Source of the DNA: Gardnerella vaginalis
GTDB taxonomy: Bacteria; Actinomycetota; Actinomycetes; Actinomycetales; Bifidobacteriaceae
NCBI RefSeq assembly: GCF_001546455.1
Contig: NZ_KQ956804.1
Coordinates: 1-33,424 of the forward strand
Direction of reading: 5' to 3'
Length of the DNA stretch: 33,424 nt
Below, piece after piece: positions 1 to 8,588 of the stretch; position 1 is the first letter of the stretch; each line of letters begins with the position of its first letter. A program made the translations under genes and the position numbers. The notes beneath the pieces were generated by a model. The model was not told the origin of the DNA. It made no database searches and saw nothing but the letters and a program-made list of their open reading frames with translations.

Positions 1-40
1 TTTGTTCCCATTTTGGCCGATTTTGGAAACAAACGCAGGA
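1..40. repeat. Dispersed palindromic intergenic repeat, copy 1 (edge of window)
   Basis: TTTGTTCCC (1-9) is the inverted counterpart of GGAAACAAA (25-33), with one wobble pair. A purine-rich AAAAAAGAAACAAAA tail follows, as in the copies at 1910-2117. It lies just downstream of the minus-strand glucosidase gene, so on that strand a T-rich stretch and a hairpin follow the stop codon. It could help end transcription. The left boundary is outside the window. Confidence 0.55.
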
Positions 41-89
41 AAAAAGAAACAAAAGCAAGAACGCCATCCACGCGCTACGCTTTAAGCGA

Positions 90-1799
90 TCATGCAAGTC
101 GGAACACGGCAAAGGACTGTGCGCCGAGTTTAAGCGCGGAAGAATCGCAAGCAACCGCTCCAATCGAAATCCGCGGCTGCAAAATCGCCTCTGGCGTAAG
201 CCCTGCAAGCGCGCTAAGCGCAATCGTCTCCTCGTTTAATCCAGGATTCATAGCCACAATGATTCGTTCTGTAGAGGATTCGCCATCCACGCCATCCGCG
301 CCAGCCGCGCATCGCTCGTACGCAAAACTGCGACCATCCACAGGCGCGTGCAACACTCGCCAAGTGGCATCCGCATGCAACGCCGCGCATTCGTGACGCA
401 AAGAAATCAGCGCGCGCACCCAGTTAAGCAGCGAATCACCATTCTGATCCTGACCCAAAACCGTTGGAATCTCGCCACTTTGCACGGCCTGCTTGCGCGA
501 GTTTGCGCAAGTCCTCCCATCCGCGCGCTCCTCAACAGGCAGGTACAACTTCGACTTTGCAGCCGTGGAGAATCCAAAATTCTTAGAATCATCCCACTGC
601 ATTGGCGTACGCGTGCCCGTGCGCGCATAACCGCCCTCTTTTGTAGGAATGTCGCGGTATTTCATGCCGATTTCGTCGCCGTAATACACAAACGGCACGC
701 CTGGCATTGTAAGAATCATGCCAAACGCAATCCGCCTTTCGCGCTCGCTTAATCGCGGAGCCAGGCGCGGAGTATCGTGATTGCACGTTATAAAACTAAA
801 GTAACCCTCGCCGCAAGTGGCCTCATACTGTGGGCAATAATCGTCTAAAAATGGGCAAATACTGCCGCCGCCGCGCGCGTTAAAGTAGCTGTGATCGTGC
901 TCGGGATTGCTATCTAGCGCATTATCCACATCTCTAGCCAAGCGCGCATAACCGTTTGGCTGCCCATCCCAGCGCCAATTCAAATAGAAGTCCATGTCGA
1001 ACCCAGCAGCCAGCGCCTGACGCGGCCTGCCCCACTCCGAAACGAAAGCAGCCTGCGGATACTCGGCCTTTACAGTACCCAGCATTTCTTGCCATGCGCG
1101 AATCGTGTTGTCTTTTCCAAGACTTCCCGGGCCATTGTTGTCGTCGTTTTTTACAAGCGAATCCGCCATATCTACGCGGAATCCATCCGCACCGAGTGCA
1201 AGCCAGAATCGCATAACATCAACCATTGCGGCACGCGTTTGCGCAGCCTCCGCGGAATCTGGCGCGGATTGCCACGCGCGATCCCTATGCGCAAAACCGT
1301 AATTTAACGCTGGCTGGCACTTAAAGAAGTTAAGAATATACGTGGCATCTCGCTCACTTTCGCCGCCAATAAACGGCATGGAATAGCCGCTAAACGCGCT
1401 ATCTGTCCATATATATCGCTTGCTAAACTCGTTTTCTTGCGCGCGCGAGCTTTGCTTAAACCACTCGTGCTCCTCGCTTGTGTGCCCTGGAACAAGGTCT
1501 AGCAGAATGTGCATTCCGCGATTGTGCGCCTCACTAAAAAGACGCTGCAAATCCTCGTTTGTGCCGTAGCGCGCTGCCACTTTTTTGTAGTCGCGAACAT
1601 CGTAGCCCGCGTCTTTAAATGGCGAATCGTAGCAAGGATTTAACCAGATTGCGTTGCAGCCAAGCGACTTTACGTAGTCAAGCTTTTCGATTATGCCTGG
1701 AATATCGCCGATTCCGTCGCCGTTTGAATCGTAGAAGCTTTGTGGGTAGATTTCGTAGAATACGGCGTCGCGCAGCCATTGTGCATGTTCGTTTTGCAT
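90..1799 (-). CDS. GH13 alpha-glucosidase / oligo-1,6-glucosidase-like
   Basis: This is a cytoplasmic glycoside hydrolase family 13 enzyme of 569 residues, about the normal length for alpha-glucosidases and oligo-1,6-glucosidases. There is no signal peptide. The opening AVFYEIYPQSFYDSNGDGIGD is the usual family start. The (beta/alpha)8 barrel motifs are visible: DLVPGHTS (101-108, with Gly where many relatives have Asn), GFRVD with the nucleophile Asp210, SEWGRP with the acid/base Glu255, and CNHDTP with Asp342. It should release glucose from the non-reducing end of maltodextrins or isomalto-oligosaccharides; the linkage preferred cannot be read from sequence. ATG at 1799 is preceded by a GGGGGAAA ribosome site. 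It diverges from malE across a 620-bp repeat-rich gap, which fits a maltodextrin role. A trehalose- or sucrose-active GH13 enzyme is the main alternative. Confidence 0.88.
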   Translation of the reverse strand: MQNEHAQWLRDAVFYEIYPQSFYDSNGDGIGDIPGIIEKLDYVKSLGCNAIWLNPCYDSPFKDAGYDVRDYKKVAARYGTNEDLQRLFSEAHNRGMHILLDLVPGHTSEEHEWFKQSSRAQENEFSKRYIWTDSAFSGYSMPFIGGESERDATYILNFFKCQPALNYGFAHRDRAWQSAPDSAEAAQTRAAMVDVMRFWLALGADGFRVDMADSLVKNDDNNGPGSLGKDNTIRAWQEMLGTVKAEYPQAAFVSEWGRPRQALAAGFDMDFYLNWRWDGQPNGYARLARDVDNALDSNPEHDHSYFNARGGGSICPFLDDYCPQYEATCGEGYFSFITCNHDTPRLAPRLSERERRIAFGMILTMPGVPFVYYGDEIGMKYRDIPTKEGGYARTGTRTPMQWDDSKNFGFSTAAKSKLYLPVEERADGRTCANSRKQAVQSGEIPTVLGQDQNGDSLLNWVRALISLRHECAALHADATWRVLHAPVDGRSFAYERCAAGADGVDGESSTERIIVAMNPGLNEETIALSALAGLTPEAILQPRISIGAVACDSSALKLGAQSFAVFRLA

Positions 1800-1818
1800 A
1801 TTTCCCCCGTTTTATTGG

Positions 1819-1886
1819 CGTGACTTGTCTTGTCTTTTGTCTTATCTTGTCTTTTATTTTGACTTATCTTTCGTCGTGACTTGTCT
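1819..1886. repeat. Low-complexity CTTRTC tract
   Basis: The plus strand carries many irregularly spaced TTGTC and TTATC words, bounded by two exact copies of CGTGACTTGTCT at 1819-1830 and 1875-1886. It sits directly upstream of the minus-strand glucosidase gene, where its promoter would be expected, but I could not pick a convincing -35/-10 pair inside it. Confidence 0.5.
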
Positions 1887-1909
1887 AATCCTATTTTACT
1901 ATTCACTTT

Positions 1910-2117
1910 CCCGCATTTGTTCCCCAAAACACCAAAAATGGGAACAAACACGGGCAAAAAGAAACAAACGCGGGCATGTGTTCCTGCATTTGTTCCCAAT
2001 TTGACCCAAAACGTAAACAAACACGGGCAAAAAGAAACAAACGCGGGCATGTGTTCCTGCATTTGTTCCCAATTTGACCCAAAACGTAAACAAACACGGG
2101 CAAAAAGAAACAAACAC
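1910..2117. repeat. Dispersed palindromic repeat, copy 2, with an internal 73-bp tandem duplication
   Basis: The outer element is an imperfect hairpin whose CCCG-NN-TTTGTTCCC arm (from 1910) pairs with GGGAACAAACACGGG (1940-1954). From about 1945 a 73-bp unit is repeated: the CGGG of each unit falls at 1951, 2024 and 2097, with two full copies and a partial third ending near 2117. Each unit holds TTTGACCCAAAACGTAAACA (2000-2019, 2073-2092), also found once at 20634-20653. There is no coding explanation. Most of the 621-bp gap at 1800-2420 is this repeat plus the malE promoter. Confidence 0.85.
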
Positions 2118-2253
2118 AGGCGCAAAGGCAGGTCAAAGCGCAACCAATCAAAATAAAATTCCGATAAATTTGCTGATTTACAAAATAAAATACGACTTTT
2201 TATCAACAACAATCGGCTTTATCGGAAATTTTTCCAATAGCACACAACATGAT

Positions 2254-2282
2254 TTGCCAACTACAATATATACGTGTATACT
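2254..2282 (+). promoter_or_regulatory. malE promoter
   Basis: TTGCCA (2254-2259), a 17-bp spacer and TATACT (2277-2282) form a near-consensus housekeeping promoter. TATAC (2269-2273) and GTATA (2276-2280) make a small inverted repeat over the -10 region. The transcript would carry a leader of about 130 nt before malE. I see no CAAACG-type LacI operator here, unlike malQ and the second transporter. Confidence 0.6.
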
Positions 2283-2420
2283 ACACATTGCTTATAAACA
2301 GATTTCAACAACAAATGTGACGCTGCAAAAACGCAGAGAAACGTCGAAGTTGCGCCACATGAAATTTGTTACTATGCCACCAAAGAACATGCCAAGCTGG
2401 CATGATATAGGAGGTCAAGG

Positions 2421-3650
2421 ATGACGAATATGAAGAAAGTGCTGGGCGCAGGCCTCGCAATCGCCACTATGTTTGGATTTGCCGCATGCGGTTCTAGCAC
2501 CAATGCTGGCTCCAGCAGCAAGTCAAACCCAGTAAAGCTCACCGTATGGTCTTCTTCCGAAGATCAGAAGGCTGGCGGCTGGATTCAAGCTATGGAGAAA
2601 GCCTTCCAGAAGGATCACCCAGAAGTTACTTTTAAGAACGCTGTTGTTGCACCACCAGATGCTGCTAAGACAGTTAAGCAAGACGCTAAGGCCGCTGCCG
2701 ACGTTTACCTGTTCCCTAACGATCAGCTCGGCGACTTGGTAAAGGCAAACGCAATTGGCGAGTTGAGCGACGACGCTGCCAAGCAGGTTAAGGAAGACAA
2801 CGATGAGACCATCATCCAGTCTGTAACCGCTCAGGACGGCAAGCTCTATGGCGTTCCATACATGGGCAACACTTGGTTCATGTACTACGATAAGTCCAAG
2901 TTCACCGACGAAGACGTTAAGTCCCTCGATAAGATGCTCGAAAAGGGCAAGGTTGCTTTCGATATTAGCAACGCTTGGTACCTTCCAGGCTTCTACCTTG
3001 ATGGCAACATGACCCTCTTCGGCGAGAAGAGCAACGACGGCAAGGCCGGCATCAAGATTGGTGACAAGGCTGCCGAAATCACTAAGTATGTTGCAAAGCT
3101 CATTCAGAACAAGAACTTTGTAATGGATGGCGACGGCGCTGGCTTGTCTGGTATTAAGAACCACACTGTTGACGCTTACTTCTCTGGCTCTTGGGATGCT
3201 GGCGACGTAAAGAAGGCTTTGGGCGACAACTACGCTGCTGCTCAGCTTCCAAAGTTTAAGTCCGAAGACGGCGAGCACCAGATGAAGTCCTTCGCTGGCT
3301 CCAAGGCTGTTGCTTACAACCCTAACTCCAAGGCTCCAGAGATGGCCGCTAAGTTCGCTGCATTCCTCGGTTCTAAGGAATCCCAGGAGCAGATGTACAA
3401 GCTTCACGGCGACATCCCAGTTGCTAAGGCTTTGAGCGATCTTGTTAAGGATAACCCAGCCGCTGTTGCTCAGATGAACACCATTGCTAACACCTCTGTT
3501 TTGCAGCCAACCGTTCCAGAAATGGGTGCCTTCTGGGATCCAATGAAGACCTTCGGCACTGCATTGGCCAACAAGGAAGTCAACGACGGTAACGCCGCTG
3601 CAAAGATTGCAGACTTCCAGAAGGGCTTTGAGGAAGCTCTTAAGAAGTAG
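2421..3650 (+). CDS. malE: Maltose/maltodextrin ABC transporter solute-binding lipoprotein
   Basis: This is a family 1 extracellular sugar-binding protein of 409 residues. The N-terminus is a lipoprotein signal: Lys5-Lys6, a hydrophobic stretch, then GFAAC with the lipidated Cys23. The mature part starts with a Ser/Asn linker and VKLTVWSSSEDQ, the typical first strand of this fold. It would sit on the outer face of the membrane and hand maltodextrins to MalF and MalG. The start at 2421 has a strong AGGAGG site 6 bases upstream. Codons are of the highly expressed type (GCT, GTT, AAG, CCA), stronger than in neighbouring genes. malF follows after two stem-loops that may let the binding protein be made in excess. 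Maltodextrin specificity is inferred from the surrounding glucan enzymes. Confidence 0.88.
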   Translation: MTNMKKVLGAGLAIATMFGFAACGSSTNAGSSSKSNPVKLTVWSSSEDQKAGGWIQAMEKAFQKDHPEVTFKNAVVAPPDAAKTVKQDAKAAADVYLFPNDQLGDLVKANAIGELSDDAAKQVKEDNDETIIQSVTAQDGKLYGVPYMGNTWFMYYDKSKFTDEDVKSLDKMLEKGKVAFDISNAWYLPGFYLDGNMTLFGEKSNDGKAGIKIGDKAAEITKYVAKLIQNKNFVMDGDGAGLSGIKNHTVDAYFSGSWDAGDVKKALGDNYAAAQLPKFKSEDGEHQMKSFAGSKAVAYNPNSKAPEMAAKFAAFLGSKESQEQMYKLHGDIPVAKALSDLVKDNPAAVAQMNTIANTSVLQPTVPEMGAFWDPMKTFGTALANKEVNDGNAAAKIADFQKGFEEALKK

Positions 3651-3696
3651 CGAAATCAGTAAGTATTAGCACTACTAAGTACTAACTTACAAACTA

Positions 3697-3779
3697 TTTT
3701 CTAAACTCAAATTCTTGTTTAGAAAAACACGGCAAGGACGCCCCGCTCCCCTAAGACAATAAATCGGGGCGGGGCGTTC
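3697..3779 (+). terminator. Two tandem stem-loops between malE and malF (partial terminator)
   Basis: A perfect 10-bp stem, TTTTCTAAAC (3697-3706) with GTTTAGAAAA (3717-3726), is followed by a very GC-rich stem from about 3737 to 3779 (GACGCCCCGC against GCGGGGCGTTC, with a small bulge). Only TTCTTTGCTTG follows, a weak U-tract, so partial termination or mRNA stabilisation of the malE message is more likely than a complete stop. Confidence 0.65.
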
Positions 3780-3820
3780 TTTGCTTGTATAAGCCCCACA
3801 ATTTTACGGAAAGGCATGTC

Positions 3821-5224
3821 ATGACTGGCACGACATCCACCAAGCGAGGGAAGCGAAAGAAGGCACCTTCTGCCGATGAATTTGTGGCTCCTTCGCAATA
3901 CTCATTACAGGAGGCTGTAAAGCACGCAGACGCACTGTCTTGGGTTTCGATAATTATCTTTGGTTTTGGTAACTTCGTTCGCAAACAGTACGTGAAAGGT
4001 CTCGTATTTCTTCTATGCGAGGCTGGAGTTCTTGCCTTCTTGGCCACAACTGGCGCGGAATATCTGCCAAAATTCGGTACTCTCGGCACTAGAAAGCAAG
4101 GCAGAGTAAAGATTAACGGCTTCTGGCACTACGTTGCTGGAGATAATTCTGTTGAGATTTTGCTGTATGGCGTTATGAGCATTGCAGCAATTATTGTTTT
4201 AGTTTATTTGGCTACTTTATCTTTGCGCAGCGCATACAAGGCTCAATCCTTTGTAAAGCGCGGAGAAAAGCCTATCACCTTTGTTAAAGATGTTGAATCT
4301 TTGCTCGACCGCCACGCACACGTTGGTTTTATGACTCTTCCAACCGCTGGAATTGTTCTGTTTACGGTATTGCCATTAGCATTCATGATTTCAATGGCAT
4401 TTACAAACTACGACCGTGATCACACGCTTCTTTTCCACTGGGTTGGTTTAGACAACTTTGTTAAGATTCTTGGAAACACAACTGGAACCATTAATGCTGG
4501 AATCTTCTTCGATGTTTTGATTTGGACCCTTGTTTGGGCCTTCTTCGCTACGTTCTTGAACTTCTTCTTTGGCATGTTTATGGCAATGATTATTAACAGA
4601 CGCACTACCCGCCTTAAGAGCTTGTGGCGCATCTGCTTCTCGCTTACAATCGCAGTTCCACAATTTGTGTCTTTGCTTGTTATGCACAGCATGCTTCAAA
4701 GAGATGGCGCCATTAACCGCCTTCTTATCTCTTCTGGCTGGATTCATTCTCCACTGCCATTCTTCCAGGATGCTACTTGGGCAAGGGTTACCGTTATTCT
4801 CATCAACCTTTGGGTTGGTATTCCTTACACAATCATGCAAATCACTGGTATTTTGCAGAATGTTCCAGCAGAACTTTACGAAGCAGCAGAACTTGACGGT
4901 GCAAGCTGGTGGCAGCGCTTTATGAACGTTACTATGCCATACATCTTCTTTGTTATGACTCCATACTTAATTACAACGTTCACTGGCAATGTTAACAACT
5001 TCAACGTTATTTACCTCTTGTCTGGCGGCGAGCCAACACCAATCGGCTCTTCGGCAGGTAAGACTGATTTGCTCATCACCTGGCTGTACAAGCTTACGGT
5101 TGATAAAGATAACTACAGCATGGGCGCGGTAATCGGCATTATGACATTCATTGTGCTTGCGATTGTTGCTTTGATAACATACCGCAACTCTGGCTCCTAC
5201 AAGAATGAGGAGGGATTCCGGTGA
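3821..5224 (+). CDS. malF: Maltodextrin ABC transporter permease MalF
   Basis: This is an integral membrane permease of the MalF type, 467 residues with the start chosen here. The ATG at 3821 has GGAAAGG about 6 bases upstream; an in-frame extension to 3785 lacks a ribosome site. A basic cytoplasmic N-terminus (TKRGKRKK) leads into two or three early membrane segments, then the core transport domain (roughly residues 180-460). The ATPase-docking EAA loop is clear: ELYEAAELDGASWWQRF, followed by the MPY helix start. Translation is coupled to malG by a GTGA overlap at 5221-5224. It pairs with MalG to form the channel and takes substrate from MalE. No ATPase gene is nearby. Confidence 0.9.
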   Translation: MTGTTSTKRGKRKKAPSADEFVAPSQYSLQEAVKHADALSWVSIIIFGFGNFVRKQYVKGLVFLLCEAGVLAFLATTGAEYLPKFGTLGTRKQGRVKINGFWHYVAGDNSVEILLYGVMSIAAIIVLVYLATLSLRSAYKAQSFVKRGEKPITFVKDVESLLDRHAHVGFMTLPTAGIVLFTVLPLAFMISMAFTNYDRDHTLLFHWVGLDNFVKILGNTTGTINAGIFFDVLIWTLVWAFFATFLNFFFGMFMAMIINRRTTRLKSLWRICFSLTIAVPQFVSLLVMHSMLQRDGAINRLLISSGWIHSPLPFFQDATWARVTVILINLWVGIPYTIMQITGILQNVPAELYEAAELDGASWWQRFMNVTMPYIFFVMTPYLITTFTGNVNNFNVIYLLSGGEPTPIGSSAGKTDLLITWLYKLTVDKDNYSMGAVIGIMTFIVLAIVALITYRNSGSYKNEEGFR

Positions 5225-6141
5225 GTAATAAGAAGGATCTTATGCAAAGCGAACAAACTGTGCATAGTACACGCAGCGTTCCATTCTGGCGCGATCAGCG
5301 CGTGCGCCGCATAATCGGAGATATCATCACTCATATCTTCCTGATTATTATGTCTATTATTTGGCTCGCGCCAATCGCATGGGTGTTCTTGGAAAGCTTT
5401 AACCAAAACACCGCTCCATACCAGACAACGTTCTTCCCAACTAAGTACACGTTTAACAACTACATTCAGCTGTTTACTGAGCGAGAAGTTCTTGACTTCC
5501 CACGCATGTTCTTAAACACCTTGATTGTGTCTATTTTCGTGTGCATTATCTCTCTGTTCTTCGTGCTTGTAGTAGCGTTCTGCATGTCTCGCTTGCGTTT
5601 CCGCGGTCGTAAGACATTTATGAACATTGCTTTGATTCTTGGTATGTTCCCAGGCATCATGGCAGTTATTGCTATCTACTTCATTTTGAAGGCTTTTGGA
5701 TTGACGAATGGCTCTGTTGTTCTTATTTCCCTGATTATCGTTTACTCTGCTGGTAGCGGCATGGGCTTCTACGTTATGAAGGGTTATATGGATACGATTC
5801 CAAAGTCTTTGGACGAGGCCGCCTACTTGGATGGCTGCACAACTTGGCAAGTATTCTATAAGATTATTCTTCCAATCTGCAAGCCTATGATTGTGTTCCA
5901 GGCTATTGTTAGCTTCTTGGGTCCATGGCTCGACTTCGTTCTTGTTAAGACGATTGCTCGTACCCAAGATAACTACACTGTGGCTTTGGGCTTGTACCAA
6001 ATGTTGCAGAGAGAATACATTAATCACTGGTTCGCACGATTCTCCGCTGGAGCTGTGTGCGTTTCCATTCCAATCGCAATCCTGTTCATTGTTATGCAAC
6101 GATTCTACGAAGAGTCGATGTCTGGCTCTGTTAAGGGATAG
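5221..6141 (+). CDS. malG: Maltodextrin ABC transporter permease MalG
   Basis: This is the second permease of the maltodextrin importer, 306 residues, with about six membrane segments. The EAA loop reads SLDEAAYLDGCTTWQVF, which contacts the shared ATPase. The start is GTG at 5221, inside the end of malF, with a strong GAGGAGGG site at 5208-5215. This overlap indicates translational coupling and equal amounts of the two permeases. The C-terminus ends SMSGSVKG, as is common in MalG-type proteins. A hairpin at 6178-6203 lies between this gene and the pullulanase gene, so pulA may be partly read through from malEFG. Substrate assignment rests on gene context. Confidence 0.9.
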   Translation: MSNKKDLMQSEQTVHSTRSVPFWRDQRVRRIIGDIITHIFLIIMSIIWLAPIAWVFLESFNQNTAPYQTTFFPTKYTFNNYIQLFTEREVLDFPRMFLNTLIVSIFVCIISLFFVLVVAFCMSRLRFRGRKTFMNIALILGMFPGIMAVIAIYFILKAFGLTNGSVVLISLIIVYSAGSGMGFYVMKGYMDTIPKSLDEAAYLDGCTTWQVFYKIILPICKPMIVFQAIVSFLGPWLDFVLVKTIARTQDNYTVALGLYQMLQREYINHWFARFSAGAVCVSIPIAILFIVMQRFYEESMSGSVKG

Positions 6142-6177
6142 TAAACTCTGCAGCAATTGTGGGGTTTGAAAAATGGG

Positions 6178-6212
6178 GGCCGAACGTTAAAAGCGTTTCG
6201 GCCTTCATTTTC
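6178..6212 (+). terminator. Stem-loop between malG and pulA
   Basis: GGCCGAACG (from 6178) pairs with CGTTTCGGCC (ending 6203) with a one-base bulge, followed by TTCATTTTCT. The U-tract is imperfect, so this is probably a leaky terminator after malG. I saw no clear promoter between it and the pullulanase start at 6249. Confidence 0.6.
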
Positions 6213-6248
6213 TGCTCAATACTTTAAAAAATATAAAAGGATATATTC

Positions 6249-8240
6249 ATGACGCTCCCATCTTCAACACAATGGCCAGTTTATTCGGGGCAGCTCGGAT
6301 TCTCGCTTAACGAAAAATCGACCACATTTACGCTTTGGGCGCCAACAGCATCGTGCGTAACACTGCGACTTTTTGAAACAGGAAACAACAGCGAACCGTT
6401 TAAAACACGCGATTTGAAGCCATTGCGCGACGGAGCATGGAGAACGTCAATACTGCAGAGGCTAGATGGCGTTTACTACGACTTTCTTGTTACTTTTGCA
6501 GACGGAACAGTAAATCGAACAAGCGACCCGTGGGGCGTTGCTAGCGGCGTAAATGGCGAGCGCAGCCTTGTTATTGACGAAGATCGCGTGTCTCCTGCAG
6601 GCTGGCACAAAGACAAATCGCCAGAATTTGTGCGCCATGCAACTGTTATGTGGGAGATGCACGTTGAAGACTTTAGTAGCAATCCTAATGGCGGATTTAA
6701 GCCAGAACACCGCGGTCAGTATCTTGCTTTTACAGATTCGCATACGACTTTAGATGGCGACGAGCACTTCCCTACTGGAATCGACTATCTTAAAAAACTT
6801 GGCGTAACGCACGTTCAACTAATGCCAATCTACGATTTTGCAACTGTGGACGAAGCTGCGATTTATGCCGCGCGCAAAGATGGCGAAAGCGTTGATTCGC
6901 TTTACAACTGGGGCTACGATCCTCACGCGTACAACGTGCCAGAAGGCGCATACTCCAGCAATCCGTACGATGGCACGGCAAGAATCCGCGAGTGCAAGGC
7001 AATGATTGGCGCTTTGCACAAGAATGGCATGCGCGTAGTGATGGATGTTGTTTATAATCACATGTTTGAGGCTGCGTCAAACGCGTTTGAAAGCGTTGCT
7101 CCTGGCTACTTCTGCAGACGCAAGGATGACGGCGGATTTGCAAACGGATCGGGCTGCGGAAACGAAATGGCTTCCGACCACCCAATGTTTAGGCGTTTTA
7201 TGATTGAGTCTATTTTGCATTGGGCGCGCTGCTACCATGTGGATGGTTTTAGATTTGACCTTATGGGCTTAACAGACGCGGAAACTTTAAACATGATTCG
7301 CGCAGAACTAGATAAGCTTGATGGCGGCAAAGATATTCTTATGTATGGCGAGCCGTGGGGCGCGGCCGCTGCAGCTGTTGGCGATGACTGCCCTATGGGA
7401 GATAAAGCGGGGCGCGGCTTCCTTGATTCTAGAATCGGCTGGTTTAGTGACGAATCTAGAGACACGCTTAAGGGCAATGTTATGGATCACCACGACCGCG
7501 GCTATGTAAACGGCAACGAGTTTTGGACGGCGGATCCTGTGCGAAACGCGTTTAATGGCTGGCGTGGTATGCCTTGCGCAGGCAAGAGTGTTGGCCAGAT
7601 TGTGCAGTATATTTCTGCTCACGACGATTTGACTTTGTGGGATAAGCTGTGTATTTCTATGCGCGATAACGCGTCTAGCTGCGATTTTGACGCAAGTGAT
7701 CCAAACAGTGTTGCAGACATCTTCAGCGCTAACATTCTTAGCGCTGGCATAATTTTGTGCTCCGCCGGAATGCCATTTATGCTTGGCGGTGAAGAGTTTG
7801 GCCGCACTAAGCACGGTTGCGATAATTCCTATAATCGCGGAGTTGCTATGAACCAGCTTGATTGGTCTAGAGCTAAGCGATTCCAGCCGCTTGTGGACTG
7901 GTATAGTGCGCTTATAAAACTTCGCGCTAAGAATGCTGATTTCTACGATGCTCAGCACACTCGCCTTACGGCATCCGATAACTCCATTCTTGCGGAGCAA
8001 ATTGGAAGCGACTTGATTGTATGCGCAAATCCTATGAAAGATGCAGCTGCAACGGTTGATTTGCCTGCTAAATCTGCAAGACCGTGGCGCTGTGTGTTGG
8101 ACTCCAGCGAGTATTTTGCTAAGTGGACGGGGCACGACTCTGGTAGCCGCGCGGCAATGCTTTGCGATGATAACGGCGATCCGCGTGCGGTTCATGTGCC
8201 TCCGCGTACTTTTGTTGTGTTAAGCAACAAGCGCGCTTAA
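6249..8240 (+). CDS. pulA: Type I pullulanase / glycogen debranching enzyme
   Basis: This is a cytoplasmic GH13 debranching enzyme of 663 residues that hydrolyses alpha-1,6 branch points in glycogen, pullulan and limit dextrins. An N-terminal CBM48-like beta domain (about 12-120, FTLWAPTASCVTLRLF) precedes the catalytic barrel. YNWGYDP (starting near residue 221) is the signature of type I pullulanases. Catalytic positions are FRFDLMG with nucleophile Asp337, YGEPWG with acid Glu368, and SAHDDLTLW with Asp459. There is no signal peptide or anchor, so it should act on imported oligosaccharides or stored glycogen rather than on external glycogen. The ribosome site is AAAGGAT before ATG 6249. 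It ends in a repeat-derived terminator. A GlgX-type enzyme is less likely because of YNWGYDP and the length. Confidence 0.9.
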   Translation: MTLPSSTQWPVYSGQLGFSLNEKSTTFTLWAPTASCVTLRLFETGNNSEPFKTRDLKPLRDGAWRTSILQRLDGVYYDFLVTFADGTVNRTSDPWGVASGVNGERSLVIDEDRVSPAGWHKDKSPEFVRHATVMWEMHVEDFSSNPNGGFKPEHRGQYLAFTDSHTTLDGDEHFPTGIDYLKKLGVTHVQLMPIYDFATVDEAAIYAARKDGESVDSLYNWGYDPHAYNVPEGAYSSNPYDGTARIRECKAMIGALHKNGMRVVMDVVYNHMFEAASNAFESVAPGYFCRRKDDGGFANGSGCGNEMASDHPMFRRFMIESILHWARCYHVDGFRFDLMGLTDAETLNMIRAELDKLDGGKDILMYGEPWGAAAAAVGDDCPMGDKAGRGFLDSRIGWFSDESRDTLKGNVMDHHDRGYVNGNEFWTADPVRNAFNGWRGMPCAGKSVGQIVQYISAHDDLTLWDKLCISMRDNASSCDFDASDPNSVADIFSANILSAGIILCSAGMPFMLGGEEFGRTKHGCDNSYNRGVAMNQLDWSRAKRFQPLVDWYSALIKLRAKNADFYDAQHTRLTASDNSILAEQIGSDLIVCANPMKDAAATVDLPAKSARPWRCVLDSSEYFAKWTGHDSGSRAAMLCDDNGDPRAVHVPPRTFVVLSNKRA

Positions 8241-8273
8241 TTGCTCGAGTTTTAATCGCGCGAATCGCATTTT

Positions 8274-8330
8274 ATCCCGATTTTGTTCCCTTATTCTTGT
8301 GATTTGGAAACAAAGTCGGGATTATTTTTT
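8274..8330 (+). terminator. Terminator of pulA made from dispersed repeat copy 3
   Basis: ATCCCGATTTTGTTCCC (8274-8290) pairs with GGAAACAAAGTCGGGAT (8306-8322) over 17 positions with two wobble pairs. A T6 run follows at 8325-8330. This copy has the form of a factor-independent terminator and shows that at least some members of the repeat family work as transcript ends. Confidence 0.8.
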
Positions 8331-8342
8331 AAAGGCAAAACC

Positions 8343-8371
8343 TTGTAATTTCCTTAATTGTTCCTTATAAA
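8343..8371 (+). promoter_or_regulatory. Possible promoter of the surface-protein gene, with downstream C6 tracts
   Basis: TTGTAA (8343-8348), a 17-bp spacer and TATAAA (8366-8371) form a plausible promoter. The 348-bp gap 8241-8588 otherwise holds the pulA terminator and two runs of six C (8430-8435 and 8552-8557), the second about 30 bases before the start codon. A 19-codon reading frame at 8451-8510 has no visible ribosome site and was not called. Confidence 0.4.
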
Positions 8372-8588
8372 TTGCCAAAGTGAGCGAATTATTCCTGCTG
8401 TTCTGCTAGAATCATTTTTAGACTTTATACCCCCCTTGCGTATATTCGCGATGGCGGAGAGGAGAAAGTTCAGTAACAAGACAGAGACGCAAAACTTAAT
8501 AAACAGTTAGCGCTTTGATCTTACAACTTGATAATTAAACAAATATCCCCACCCCCCAAACCTAAATGATTTGAAGAATGAGGTAAAT

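Noticed and set aside
1945..2117. Repeat array considered as CRISPR
   Set aside because: The 73-bp units are contiguous, without unique spacers, and belong to a dispersed palindromic repeat family.
2323..2355. Possible LacI operator in the malE leader (around AAAAACGCAG and AAACGTCGAAGTT)
   Set aside because: It lacks the CAAACGWT core shared by the five convincing sites and is not a good palindrome.
2074..2424. 116-codon open frame upstream of malE
   Set aside because: It reads through the tandem repeat and the malE promoter and leader, has no ribosome site and yields a low-complexity product.
2523..3407. 294-codon open frame antisense to malE
   Set aside because: It has no ribosome site and its composition mirrors malE codon bias; malE has a clear signal peptide and family motifs.
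7308..8195. 295-codon open frame antisense to the pullulanase gene
   Set aside because: Shadow of pulA; no family motifs and no ribosome site.
8451..8510. 19-codon reading frame in the leader of the surface-protein gene
   Set aside because: No visible ribosome site before its ATG and no recognisable peptide; chance frames of this size are common.
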